DNA of 64,000 bases, taken from contig JAIMBT010000002.1 of assembly GCA_023511295.1 (NCBI GenBank), positions 1-64,000 on the forward strand, in the 5' to 3' direction. Shown here piece after piece: positions 17,241-25,816 of the stretch (position 1 is its first letter; each line of letters begins with the position of its first letter). The translations under genes and the position numbers were made by a program. The notes under the pieces are model-generated. The model was not told where the DNA came from. It was given only the letters and a program-made list of their open reading frames with translations, and did not search any database. The DNA comes from Alicyclobacillus sp. (GTDB taxonomy: Bacteria > Bacillota > Bacilli > Alicyclobacillales > Alicyclobacillaceae).

Positions 17241-18371
17241 TCAATCGAGGTGGATGATGACGTCCTCGAGTTCCTTCGGCGCTCGGTTGAGCAGCCGAGC
17301 CCCGTCTTCCTCTATCACCACCAGGTCCTCAATCCGCACGCCAAACTTCCCTGGCAGGTAGATGCCAGGCTCGACGCTCATCACCATCCCCGACTCGAGA
17401 CGCTGCTCGTTGCCCGCCACGACGTACGGCCCTTCGTGCACGCCGAGGCCGACCCCGTGGCCCGTGCGGTGGGTGAAGTACGGTCCGTACCCCGCTGCCT
17501 CAATCACCGCGCGCGCTGCCGCGTCCACTTCCGCAAGGGTGACCCCCGGCTTCGCCGCCGCGATGCCGGCCTTGTTGGCGGCCAAGACGGTCTCGTAGAC
17601 GCGGCGAATCTCCTCCGTCGGTTCCCCCACCACGAACGTCCGCGTGATATCGCTGATGTAGCGTTCAAACACGCCGCCCGTGTCGACAATCACCGTGGTC
17701 GGCAGGGTTCCCTGCCCCACTTCCGTCCCGTCCGGTTCGTGATGCGGCGCGGCGCCGTTCGCGCCAATCCCGACAATCGGCGGGAACGACATCCCGGCAG
17801 ACCCGACCGCCGAGAACAGTTCGCCCAGTTGCCGCGCGAGCTGCACTTCGCTGACGCCGCGCCGGATATGCGTGCGAATCCGCCGCACCACTTCATCGGC
17901 GAACTCCGACGCCCGCTGTAACTTCGCCAGCTCCTCGGCGTCCTTGCGCAACCGAAGGGCGTCGAGCAGCGGATCTGCCGGGACCGGTACCGGGTGCCCC
18001 GCTCGCTCAGCCATCAGCAACAGCAGGTTTCGGGCCGACCAGTCGCCGTCCACCGCCACCGGCCCATGGCCGGTCAAGGCCTGCGCGATAGCCGGAAACG
18101 GAGATTCCCCGTCGCGCCACAGCACCGTCGGAACCGGACTGTTCGCGACCTCTTCGGCGAACATCGCGTGCACAATCCACTGCGCCGCACCGTCCTCAGC
18201 GACCACGAGCGCGGTCGCCCGCTCGCCGACCTCCAGCCAGATACCCGTCAGGTAGTACAGGTTCGCCGGGGCCGACACCACCACTGCAGCCACCTGGGCT
18301 GCCCGAGCCTGTCCCGCCAGTTTCGCAATCCGCTCCCGATAAACGCCGGACCCTCTCACCTTGTCGTCCAT
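17241..18371 (-). CDS. M24 family metallopeptidase (Xaa-Pro dipeptidase type)
   Basis: A 376-residue peptidase with an N-terminal creatinase-like domain (to about 145) and a pita-bread M24 domain. All five metal ligands are present: Asp230 (VIVDTGG), Asp241 (SDITRTF), His305 (RTGHGVG), Glu334 (SVEPGIY) and Glu348 (VRIEDL). Such enzymes release N-terminal residues before proline, or split Xaa-Pro dipeptides, in the cytoplasm. The ATG at 18371 follows GGGGGAGAGGG; the longer frame to 18419 has no ribosome site. A TATAAT lies at 18428-18433. It stands alone, divergent from the glycosylation cluster. Confidence 0.9.
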   Translation of the reverse strand: MDDKVRGSGVYRERIAKLAGQARAAQVAAVVVSAPANLYYLTGIWLEVGERATALVVAEDGAAQWIVHAMFAEEVANSPVPTVLWRDGESPFPAIAQALTGHGPVAVDGDWSARNLLLLMAERAGHPVPVPADPLLDALRLRKDAEELAKLQRASEFADEVVRRIRTHIRRGVSEVQLARQLGELFSAVGSAGMSFPPIVGIGANGAAPHHEPDGTEVGQGTLPTTVIVDTGGVFERYISDITRTFVVGEPTEEIRRVYETVLAANKAGIAAAKPGVTLAEVDAAARAVIEAAGYGPYFTHRTGHGVGLGVHEGPYVVAGNEQRLESGMVMSVEPGIYLPGKFGVRIEDLVVIEEDGARLLNRAPKELEDVIIHLD

Positions 18372-18427
18372 CTCGCACCCTCTCCCCCTGCAACCTTGGC
18401 CCAGACGCTGCCGTTGCATTTGCCCCC

Positions 18428-18433
18428 ATTATA
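18428..18433 (-). promoter_or_regulatory. -10 element of the M24 peptidase promoter
   Basis: A perfect TATAAT on the minus strand 57 bases before the ATG. The -35 is unclear. Confidence 0.5.
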
Positions 18434-18497
18434 GCGGCTCGGCGCGGACCCAACCACGACGTGTCCGCAGTTGCCCGGCCCAGCACCTGCAGGCAGG

Positions 18498-18506
18498 CAT
18501 ACGCTA
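18498..18506 (+). promoter_or_regulatory. Sigma-K/sigma-E-like -10 of the spore-coat glycosylation cluster
   Basis: CATACGCTA matches the mother-cell sigma-K -10 pattern CATANNNTA and closely matches the sigma-E -10 (CATACANT). It lies about 33 bases before the TTG start at 18539. No convincing -35 is visible at 16-17 bases. Confidence 0.4.
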
Positions 18507-18538
18507 GCACGAGACGAATGCCGAAAGGGGGACCTGTC

Positions 18539-20254
18539 TTGGCGACGCAACACCGCACAGCCCGCCCTGCCCGCCTTCGCCGGCGAACACGGCGAAGCCG
18601 GCCGGACCGTCCAGGCGGCCGTTCAGCTCCGAACCAGCCCTACCTGAAACCACAGGTCCAAACCCGACGACGACGGCCGCCGCGGCCGTCGGTCAGCGTC
18701 ATCCTCCCAACCCACGAGGTCCGGCCAGGACTCGTCCGGTACATCCAAACCATCGCGAGTTGGCCGGAGGTGTGCGAGGTGATTGTCGTCGCAAACGGTG
18801 TTCCGGACCGGATGGTGCGGCGGCTGCAGCGCACGCCGGCCCGCGTCATTTCGTTTTCCCATCTCCTGGGGCATGACGTTGGGCGAGCGGTCGGCGCACA
18901 AGCAGCGACAGGGGGCGCCTTGCTGTTCCTCGACGCTGACGTGGCCTGTACGCGGGCCGAGATCCGCCCGTTCCTGACCGCGCTCCGGGCAGGCGCGGAC
19001 ATCGCCCTCAACGCGTACCCAACCCCGACACAGCCGACCTATGACCACCCGACCGCCGTCGCCAAGCGCGCCCTCAACCTCGCGCTCGACCGTCCCGATT
19101 TAGGCGCGGCCTCGATGACCGCCGTGCCCCACGCGGTGCGAAGGTCGGCGCTGCGGGTGGTCGACGCTCGGTTCCTGGCCATCCCGCCGCTGTTTCAAGC
19201 CCGCGCCGTCCTCGCCGGGCTCCGCGTAATGGCCGTACAGGAAGTGAACGTACGCCTGCGCAACCCCGTTCGCAAGCCGGGCACGTACCCGTACTCGGTT
19301 CGCGACCTCATCGTCGGCGACCACCTGGAGGCCGTTCACTACGTGCTCGCGCAGCAGGGCCCGCGCGGGCCTTACCCGGATACCGTCCGCGACCGAGGTG
19401 AAATCCGGCACCCCGACCGCCCCGTGGTGAAAAGCCACGGCGATTCGGTCGGCACCGGCGCGGTCGTGCCTGCTTGCAACGAGGCTCCATCCATCGCGTC
19501 GGCGCTGGCGACCCTGCGCGACGCCGAGATCGATCCCGTTTGGGTTGTCGACAACGGGTCGACCGACGCCACCGGCCAGCTCGCCCGTGCCAGCGGCGCC
19601 GCGGTGCAGACCTACCCACAGCGGCTCGGCCACGATGTCGGGCGCGTGCTCGGCGCGGTGGAGGCCGCCAAAACGGCGCGCAACCTGCTGTTCGTGGACG
19701 CGGACTTCAGCCTCCCCGGAGAGCAACTGTTGCCGTTTCGCGAGGCCGTCGAAACGGGCGGTGTGGACATGGCGCTGAACGACCTCAGCCGCGGACTGTC
19801 GCCCCGGCGCCAGCGAGACCCAGTGAGTACGATGAAACGGTTCCTGAACCTCGCACTCCGGCGACCGGACCTCGGCATCGCCTCGCCGACGGCGGTTCCG
19901 CACGCGCTCAGCCACCGCGCGTTGACCACCCTCCCGCGACGAGCACTATGTGTCCCGCCCGTCGCGCTCGTTCAGGCGGTACTCGCGGGACTGGTGGTGC
20001 AACCGACGGCATTTGTCGACGTGGTTGGCCCGAACCGGCGTCACGCGCTGCACCGGCATGGAGGCGAGGACAGCCCGACAGCGCTGTCGGCGATGGCGCG
20101 CTTCATCGTGGGCGACCACCTGGAGGCACTCGACGTGCTGTTCCGAGAGCGCGGACCCCGCGCCGGCTTTGTGCAGCCGCGCGACCTGGCCGCGGTCGAT
20201 CTGCCATCGGCAATCCCGGACACGCCCAGGCCCGTTGGGGAGGGAGTGGGATGA
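18539..20254 (+). CDS. Tandem-duplicated GT2-like glycosyltransferase
   Basis: A 571-residue protein built from two copies of a GT2-type (GT-A fold) nucleotide-sugar transferase domain, about residues 50-275 and 306-540. Matching landmarks are GHDVGRAVGA/GHDVGRVLGA, the DXD motifs LFLDADVAC (132-134) and LFVDADFSL (387-389), LNLALDRPDLGAAS/LNLALRRPDLGIAS and IVGDHLEAVHYV/IVGDHLEALDVL. The N-terminal 45 residues are Arg-rich. The start is TTG at 18539, 7 bases after AAAGGGGG. The gene overlaps the CotS-like gene by ATGA. It probably builds a spore-surface glycan; the donor and acceptor are unknown. Confidence 0.8.
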   Translation: MATQHRTARPARLRRRTRRSRPDRPGGRSAPNQPYLKPQVQTRRRRPPRPSVSVILPTHEVRPGLVRYIQTIASWPEVCEVIVVANGVPDRMVRRLQRTPARVISFSHLLGHDVGRAVGAQAATGGALLFLDADVACTRAEIRPFLTALRAGADIALNAYPTPTQPTYDHPTAVAKRALNLALDRPDLGAASMTAVPHAVRRSALRVVDARFLAIPPLFQARAVLAGLRVMAVQEVNVRLRNPVRKPGTYPYSVRDLIVGDHLEAVHYVLAQQGPRGPYPDTVRDRGEIRHPDRPVVKSHGDSVGTGAVVPACNEAPSIASALATLRDAEIDPVWVVDNGSTDATGQLARASGAAVQTYPQRLGHDVGRVLGAVEAAKTARNLLFVDADFSLPGEQLLPFREAVETGGVDMALNDLSRGLSPRRQRDPVSTMKRFLNLALRRPDLGIASPTAVPHALSHRALTTLPRRALCVPPVALVQAVLAGLVVQPTAFVDVVGPNRRHALHRHGGEDSPTALSAMARFIVGDHLEALDVLFRERGPRAGFVQPRDLAAVDLPSAIPDTPRPVGEGVG

Positions 20255-21351
20255 AGGCCATCCGCTCGACCGGCTCCACCCAACCGAACCGCCCCCGCAA
20301 CGGCGTTCGGTCCCCTGCCTGGACCGTTGTGCGCGCGTACGGGCTCACGCCCCGGCGCGTACGGCCACTGGCCTCCGCGTACCGGGCAGCCGCCGCCACG
20401 CTGGTTGTGACGGACCGGATTCCCGTCGTCGTCAAGGCTTACGGACGTTCTCCCGAACGCCTCGAGGCTTTGGCAAGGCGGATGCAACACCTGCAAGAAG
20501 GGGGGTACTCCCACCTGCCCACATGGCTGCGGACGACAAGCGGAGCCCGGTATGTCACCTGGAACGGACGCCTGTACTACGTCACGCGGTACGTCGACGG
20601 GTATCCTCTGCGCGGGCAGCCCGATGCCTTGTGGAAGCTGGGCCAAGCGCTCGGGCGCCTGCATCGGTTCCCGTGGGGCCGGGCCTTCCCCGTGTCAGCG
20701 GACCACGCCGCATACCGGCCGATGCCGGACATGCGTCGGCAACTCGCCGCTTTCAGAGATGCGCTGCAGCGTGCGGCGGCCCGCCGCGGCCGCGTGTTTG
20801 CCTGGCTGCGCCAGCACGGACCGGACTTTCTCGAGATGGCCGAGCAATCGCTTCGCTTCCTCGGCGACCGGGAGGCGCAGCGTGTGTTGAGCCGCGGTGC
20901 ACGCTGCCTGACCTGGCTCCACGGGGACGTGACGCGGCCCAACGTGCGGGTCGCGCGAGCGGGTGAGATTGTCCTGCTGGACTGGGAAAACATGAAGCCT
21001 GGTTTGCCGTGGCGCGAACTGGCGCGCGCGCTGAATAACACCTGCGACTTCCAGCCAGACGCCATCTCGGCCCTCCTTCGCGGCTACCAGTCCGAAGTGA
21101 AGCTGGATGACGGCGAGCGTCGGCTGGTGGCCGGGTTCGCCCTGTGGCCGCTCGAGGTGATGCGGTTTGCGACGGCGGTCACGTCGGCGCCGGGTGCGAC
21201 CGAGCGGCCATCCAGCAGCCTGCGTGCACCCGAGTTCCACACGATAGAGGAGAGCGCGGCGCGGCGCCTTGCGCTGGCTCGGTATCTCGCGACGTGGGCG
21301 GACGGAGATGCTGCGGAAGACCACTTCCGTGCCGCCGACTGGAAGGAGTGA
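20251..21351 (+). CDS. CotS-like spore coat protein (aminoglycoside phosphotransferase fold)
   Basis: A 366-residue protein with the kinase-like APH fold shared by CotS, YutH and YsxE. The catalytic-loop region reads WLHGDVTRPNVRV (H-x-D...N) and the metal-binding region is VLLDWENMKPGLPWRE, so the key residues are kept. The N-terminal lobe carries VVVKAYG. In B. subtilis CotS is a spore-coat component encoded beside the glycosyltransferase CotSA, and this gene is likewise followed by a GT4 gene. Translation is coupled to the GT2 gene (ATGA). Whether it phosphorylates a sugar or is structural is not known. Confidence 0.75.
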   Translation: MKAIRSTGSTQPNRPRNGVRSPAWTVVRAYGLTPRRVRPLASAYRAAAATLVVTDRIPVVVKAYGRSPERLEALARRMQHLQEGGYSHLPTWLRTTSGARYVTWNGRLYYVTRYVDGYPLRGQPDALWKLGQALGRLHRFPWGRAFPVSADHAAYRPMPDMRRQLAAFRDALQRAAARRGRVFAWLRQHGPDFLEMAEQSLRFLGDREAQRVLSRGARCLTWLHGDVTRPNVRVARAGEIVLLDWENMKPGLPWRELARALNNTCDFQPDAISALLRGYQSEVKLDDGERRLVAGFALWPLEVMRFATAVTSAPGATERPSSSLRAPEFHTIEESAARRLALARYLATWADGDAAEDHFRAADWKE

Positions 21352-21427
21352 CCATGCCGAGCACAGGGAACATCGCTCTCCATCCGTCGCCGGTCCGTCG
21401 ACGAAGTCGAGGAAGGAAGGACCTCCT

Positions 21428-22558
21428 ATGCGGATTGCCATCATCGCCCCGGACGGGTTGCCCATCCCGCCCGTCTCCGGGGGTTCTGTCCAAATCTACC
21501 TGAGCCACCTGTTGCCCGCGCTGGCGGAGCACTGCGGCGCGGACCTGCACCTGTTGAGCCCAGCCGCGGACCGCGCACAGGAAGGGGGTCTCGGCGACAG
21601 GGTCGTCCACTGGCGGGCGCCAGAGCGCGCGGACCAGGCGCGCTACGCGGACTGGGTGACCACCGTGCTGGCGGAACTGCAGCCGGATGTGGTTCAGGTC
21701 GATAACCGACCTCTGCTGGTTGACCGGATGTGGCGCGCCGGACTGCGCGCACCGGTCATCCTGAACCTGCACTCGACCACGTTCCTCGGCCCACGGCATG
21801 TCGATCCGCCCGCTGCCCGCCGCATCCTGCGCCAAGTCCACGGCGTGGTCTGCAACAGCCACTACCTGCGGCGAACGGTGGCTGAGCGATTCCGACTGCG
21901 GGACGGCACCTGGCGTCCGCACGTCATCTATCCGGGCGTCGACGCTGCACGGTGGCAGCGGGCCCAGCCGGCGACGCCGTCGCCGAATGGACCTTGGAAC
22001 CTGGCGTTCATGGGCCGGGTGATTGATCAGAAAGGCGTACACGTGCTGCTGCGCGCCGTCCGACGGTTGCGGCAGGCGAAGTACGACGTACACCTCGTCG
22101 TCATCGGCCGGGCGCCCTCGTGGCAGCGGCGGTACGAGGCACAGCTGCACCGGCTCGCCGCCGGTCTGCCGGTGACCTGGGTCGGGTTCGTGCCGCCGGA
22201 TGAACTGCCGGATCGATTGACGGGCGTTCACGCCGTGGTCGTGCCGTCACAGTCCAACGAGGCGTTTGGGTTGGTCAACCTGGAAGCGATGGCGGCGGGG
22301 ATTCCGGTCGTCGCGAGCGCCATCGGAGGGATTCCGGAGGTGGTGGCGCGGGGCAGTGGGGTCTTGGTTCGGTCAGCGGGCGACCCGGCCGCGTTCGCAC
22401 GAGCCATCCGCCGGCTGCTTGCCAACCCGGAGCGATGGACCGCGGTTCAGCGGCAGGCGAGGCGCCGCGCTGCCGCTTTCACCTGGGAACGGACCGCCCG
22501 CGCGTTTGCAGCGTGCTACGCAACCGTGTGGGCGGGCGGCGAGGCGGCGCCGAGATGA
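21428..22558 (+). CDS. GT4 family glycosyltransferase (CotSA-like)
   Basis: A 376-residue GT-B fold enzyme. The N-terminal domain opens MRIAIIAPDGLPIPPVSGGS and the C-terminal domain has the GT4 donor site SNEAFGLVNLEAMAAGIPVV (E-x7-E). FMGRVIDQKGVHVLLRA is the usual domain linker. Retaining transferases of this type use UDP- or GDP-sugars. The start is ATG at 21428 after GGAAGGAAGG; the open frame upstream overlaps the CotS-like gene. Context points to spore-coat or surface polysaccharide. Confidence 0.85.
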   Translation: MRIAIIAPDGLPIPPVSGGSVQIYLSHLLPALAEHCGADLHLLSPAADRAQEGGLGDRVVHWRAPERADQARYADWVTTVLAELQPDVVQVDNRPLLVDRMWRAGLRAPVILNLHSTTFLGPRHVDPPAARRILRQVHGVVCNSHYLRRTVAERFRLRDGTWRPHVIYPGVDAARWQRAQPATPSPNGPWNLAFMGRVIDQKGVHVLLRAVRRLRQAKYDVHLVVIGRAPSWQRRYEAQLHRLAAGLPVTWVGFVPPDELPDRLTGVHAVVVPSQSNEAFGLVNLEAMAAGIPVVASAIGGIPEVVARGSGVLVRSAGDPAAFARAIRRLLANPERWTAVQRQARRRAAAFTWERTARAFAACYATVWAGGEAAPR

Positions 22559-22603
22559 CACCGCCGGTTGCCAGACGACGGCGGACGAGCCGACGCGGGC
22601 GGC

Positions 22604-23275
22604 TCATCCGGGACCGCCTTGCGCGTTGTGCGGCGGCCAAGGTTGATCTGCCACGGTGGGCCGGCGCAGGCTGAAACGGTCGCGCGTGCGCGCGTAGACG
22701 TCCCCCGCCATGCGTCCCACGGCGAGGAGTGCGTCGGGGTCAATCTTCCCGTCCCGATACACGTCGTCCCGCACATGCATCCGCTCGACCCTGCCGAGCA
22801 CCAGGCTGCCGGCGCCAATCTCGGCACCCAGCGTCACCACCTGCAGCAGGGAGCACTCCATCTGCACAGGGCTCTCCGCTACGCGCGGCGGTCGGATACA
22901 TTCGCTGTCGAGGGGCGTCAGCCCGGACACGAGAAACTCGTCGACCTCCGGCGGATACTCCGGGTTCGTGCGGTTCACCTGCTCGACAATCTGCTCCGAG
23001 ACCACGTTCACCACAAACTGTCCGGTCTCCTCGACGTTGCGGAGCGTGTCCTTCTTCCCACCATCGCTGCCCCGCCACATCGGAGCGAACGCCACCACGA
23101 GCGGCTTTGGGCAGACTCCGTTGAAGAAGCTGAACGCCGCCAGATTGCGCACGCCGTCCGCGCTGACCGTCGAAACCAGGGCGATGGGGCGCGGGACGAC
23201 GGCGCCAATCAGCAACTTGTAGCTGTCACGCCAAGGTAAATCCCCAGGCGTCAGGTGGACGAACGGGTCGGTCAC
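22604..23275 (-). CDS. Flavin reductase-like FMN-binding protein
   Basis: A 223-residue split-barrel flavoprotein of the flavin-reductase-like family. The N-terminal VVPRPIALVSTVSADGVRNLAAFSFFNGVCPKP is the FMN-binding signature of this group, and FVVNVVSEQIVEQVNRT follows in the usual place. The reaction is not fixed by sequence; relatives supply reduced flavin to monooxygenases or act as stand-alone FMN proteins. It lies 29 bases after hmgA and is likely the third gene of the hpd-hmgA operon. It converges on the GT4 gene with a 45-base gap and no clear terminator. Confidence 0.82.
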   Translation of the reverse strand: MTDPFVHLTPGDLPWRDSYKLLIGAVVPRPIALVSTVSADGVRNLAAFSFFNGVCPKPLVVAFAPMWRGSDGGKKDTLRNVEETGQFVVNVVSEQIVEQVNRTNPEYPPEVDEFLVSGLTPLDSECIRPPRVAESPVQMECSLLQVVTLGAEIGAGSLVLGRVERMHVRDDVYRDGKIDPDALLAVGRMAGDVYARTRDRFSLRRPTVADQPWPPHNAQGGPG

Positions 23276-23304
23276 GTCTCCTGCCTCCTCTGCTTTTGCG
23301 TCCC

Positions 23305-24465
23305 TCAGCCGCGGCGACTCGCCCAGGAGTACGGATAGTCTTCATCCTCCACCGCAAGGGCAGGGGTGAGCACAGAGAGCGGTCGGAAGGTGTCCATCAT
23401 CACGGCGAGTTCTTCCGTCCCCGACTTTCCGATGCTCGCCTCCGCTGTGCCCGGATGCGGTCCATGTGGGATGCCACTCGGGTGCAGGGTGATGCTGCCC
23501 ACCTCAATACCGCGCCGACTCATGAAGTTCCCGCGGACGTAGTACAACACCTCGTCGCTGTCGATGTTGCTGTGATTGTACGGCGCCGGGATGGACAGCG
23601 GATGGTAGTCAAACAGCCGCGGCACGAACGAACAGACCACGAAGTTGTGGCCGGCGAACGTCTGGTGCACCGGAGGCGGCTGGTGGATGCGCCCGGTAAT
23701 GGGTTCGAAGTCCTCGATGTTGAAGGCGTACGGGTACACATAACCGTCCCAGCCCACAACGTCGAACGGGTGGTGTTCCAGGTACAGGGTGGAATACCCA
23801 CCGCGAGCCTTCACCACGAGCGGAAACGCACCGGATTCGCTGCGTGGCGGGACGTACGTCGGCACCCTCAGGTCGCGTTCGCAAAACGGCGCGTGCTCCA
23901 GCATCTGTCCGTATTCGTTGCGGTAGCGCCGCGGGACTTCAATCGGATGCGGCGATTCAATGAGCAGGTAGCGAACCGGCTCCGCGACTTCCGCCAGGAA
24001 GATGGTACCACACGGGATGACCACGTAGTCGCCGGGCTCAAACGGCAGGTCGCCGAACATCGAGTGCAGCACCCCGCGGCCCTCGTGAATGAACCACAGT
24101 TCGTCCGCTTCGCCGTTCTTGTAGAACACCTCCGTCGACCGCTGTGCCTGGCAGATGGCGAGCAACACGTCCTCGTTGCCGAGCAAATACTGGCGTCCGC
24201 GGATGGGGTCGCCCGGTGCGTTCAGCTGGGCGGTCCGAAAGTGGCGGTGGCGCAGAGGACCCTGCTCCTCGCGGGACAGGGTGAACGGCTCGAAGCCACC
24301 GAGCCGCACAACCGCCGTCGGCGGCTGCACGTGGTAGAGGATGGACTCCACCCCCGAGAACCCCTTCGTCCCAAACACCTCTTCCCGGTACAGAGATCCG
24401 TCTGGCTGCCGGAACTGGGTGTGCCGCTTATGCGGCACGTCGCCTCGAGACAGGTAGTACGGCAT
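23305..24465 (-). CDS. hmgA: Homogentisate 1,2-dioxygenase
   Basis: A 386-residue cupin-fold non-heme iron dioxygenase that opens the ring of homogentisate to maleylacetoacetate in tyrosine degradation. The iron ligands appear as His298 (PYNHSN), Glu305 (DSDEVLYY) and His334 (SGIPHGPHPG). It is shorter than the human enzyme (about 445) but complete for the compact bacterial form. The start is ATG at 24465 behind GGAGGG; the in-frame extension to 24675 is antisense noise in the hpd gene region. It follows hpd by 34 bases, the order of the two catabolic steps. Confidence 0.9.
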   Translation of the reverse strand: MPYYLSRGDVPHKRHTQFRQPDGSLYREEVFGTKGFSGVESILYHVQPPTAVVRLGGFEPFTLSREEQGPLRHRHFRTAQLNAPGDPIRGRQYLLGNEDVLLAICQAQRSTEVFYKNGEADELWFIHEGRGVLHSMFGDLPFEPGDYVVIPCGTIFLAEVAEPVRYLLIESPHPIEVPRRYRNEYGQMLEHAPFCERDLRVPTYVPPRSESGAFPLVVKARGGYSTLYLEHHPFDVVGWDGYVYPYAFNIEDFEPITGRIHQPPPVHQTFAGHNFVVCSFVPRLFDYHPLSIPAPYNHSNIDSDEVLYYVRGNFMSRRGIEVGSITLHPSGIPHGPHPGTAEASIGKSGTEELAVMMDTFRPLSVLTPALAVEDEDYPYSWASRRG

Positions 24466-24499
24466 GGCGCGCCCTCCTTCGTGTATGTCGGATACAGCC

Positions 24500-25591
24500 T
24501 TACAGGTTGCCGCGCAGCGCCTGTTCCCGTTCAATCGCCTCAAACAGCGCTTTGAAGTTGCCGTTGCCGAAACCGCGGCTGCCCTTGCGCTGGATGACTT
24601 CGATGAAGAGGGTCGGTCGGTCGAGCAGCGGCTTCGTGAAGATCTGCAGCAGGTACCCTTCTTCGTCCCGGTCAACGAGGATATTCAGGTCCTGAATTTT
24701 GCGGACGTCCTCGTCAATCTGGCCGATTCGGTCCCACAACTCGCTGTAGTAGGCATCCGGCGCCGACAAAAACTCCACCCCGGCCGCCTTCAGCTCGCTC
24801 ACGGTCCGGATGATGTCGTTCGTCTTCAGGGCGATGTGCTGAACGCCTGGACCGTTGTAGAAGTCCAGGTACTCCTGAATCTGCGACTTCTTCTTGCCCT
24901 CCGCTGGCTCGTTGATAGGGAACTTGATCTTGCCGCCGCCGTTTTGCATCACCTTCGACATCAGCGCGGAGTACTCTGTGCTGATGTCCTCATCCGAGAA
25001 GTGGATGAACTGCTCAAACCCGAGCGCCTGTTCATAGTACTTCACCCACTCCTCCATCTTGCCGAGCTCCACGTTGCCGACCGTGTGGTCCACCGCCAGC
25101 AGTCCCTTGGACTCGCCGCCGAACAGGTTTTCCTCCGCCCGGTAGCCGGGCCAGAACGGGCCGCTGTAGTTCTCGCGCTCGACGAACGCGTGCACGGTCT
25201 CGCCGTACGTCCCAATCACCGACTTGCGGACGGTGCCATGTTCGTCCTCGAACGTCTGCACAGCAGAGATGGGAATCGCACCGTGTTCCACTGCCGCCTG
25301 GTAAGATAGGTCCGCGTCGTCCACGGTGAAAGCGATTTCTTTGACCCCGTCGCCATGCAGTTTGACGTGCGCCGCGATGGGGTGGTCTGCCGTGAGTGCG
25401 CTCGTCACGACGAACCGGATGTCGCCTTGCTCCAACACGTACGAGGTGCGGTCACGAACGCCCGTCTCCATCCCCGCGTATGCCACCACGCGGAACCCAA
25501 ACCCGCGCGACAGGTAGTACGCGAACTGCTTTGCGTTGCCGACATAGAACTCCATGTAGTCGATCCCTTGCAGAGGCAGATGATCTGTCAT
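24500..25591 (-). CDS. hpd: 4-hydroxyphenylpyruvate dioxygenase
   Basis: A 363-residue alpha-keto-acid-dependent dioxygenase of the VOC fold that converts 4-hydroxyphenylpyruvate to homogentisate. The iron ligands are His169 (VDHTVGNV), His252 (VQHIALKT) and Glu331 (FIEVIQR), and the conserved C-terminal helix GFGNGNFKALFEAIE is intact. The start is ATG at 25591, 7 bases after GGGGAGGGG. A candidate promoter (TTGCTC-17-TAAGAT) lies at 25653-25681. It leads the hpd-hmgA-flavin reductase operon. Confidence 0.94.
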   Translation of the reverse strand: MTDHLPLQGIDYMEFYVGNAKQFAYYLSRGFGFRVVAYAGMETGVRDRTSYVLEQGDIRFVVTSALTADHPIAAHVKLHGDGVKEIAFTVDDADLSYQAAVEHGAIPISAVQTFEDEHGTVRKSVIGTYGETVHAFVERENYSGPFWPGYRAEENLFGGESKGLLAVDHTVGNVELGKMEEWVKYYEQALGFEQFIHFSDEDISTEYSALMSKVMQNGGGKIKFPINEPAEGKKKSQIQEYLDFYNGPGVQHIALKTNDIIRTVSELKAAGVEFLSAPDAYYSELWDRIGQIDEDVRKIQDLNILVDRDEEGYLLQIFTKPLLDRPTLFIEVIQRKGSRGFGNGNFKALFEAIEREQALRGNL

Positions 25592-25652
25592 CTTCCGTCC
25601 CCTCCCCGAAAGTTCCAGCGCGCCGCCGGGCCCGCTGTTTCGTGCTGCCTCT

Positions 25653-25681
25653 ATCTTAAAAATCGCCAGCACAGCGAGCAA
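25653..25681 (-). promoter_or_regulatory. Candidate sigma-A promoter of hpd-hmgA
   Basis: TTGCTC at 25676-25681, a 17-base spacer and TAAGAT at 25653-25658, minus strand, about 60 bases upstream of hpd. Confidence 0.45.
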
Positions 25682-25816
25682 GAACGCGCTGTGACGCACA
25701 AACGCATCAAAGCGCCGACGCCCGCGCGGGCCGACGGCGCGGGCCAACTCCGAAGAGTTCCCGCACCGCCGACCGGTTGCATCCGTAGAATGGACGCGAG
25801 ACGCCTTCCGCACCCC

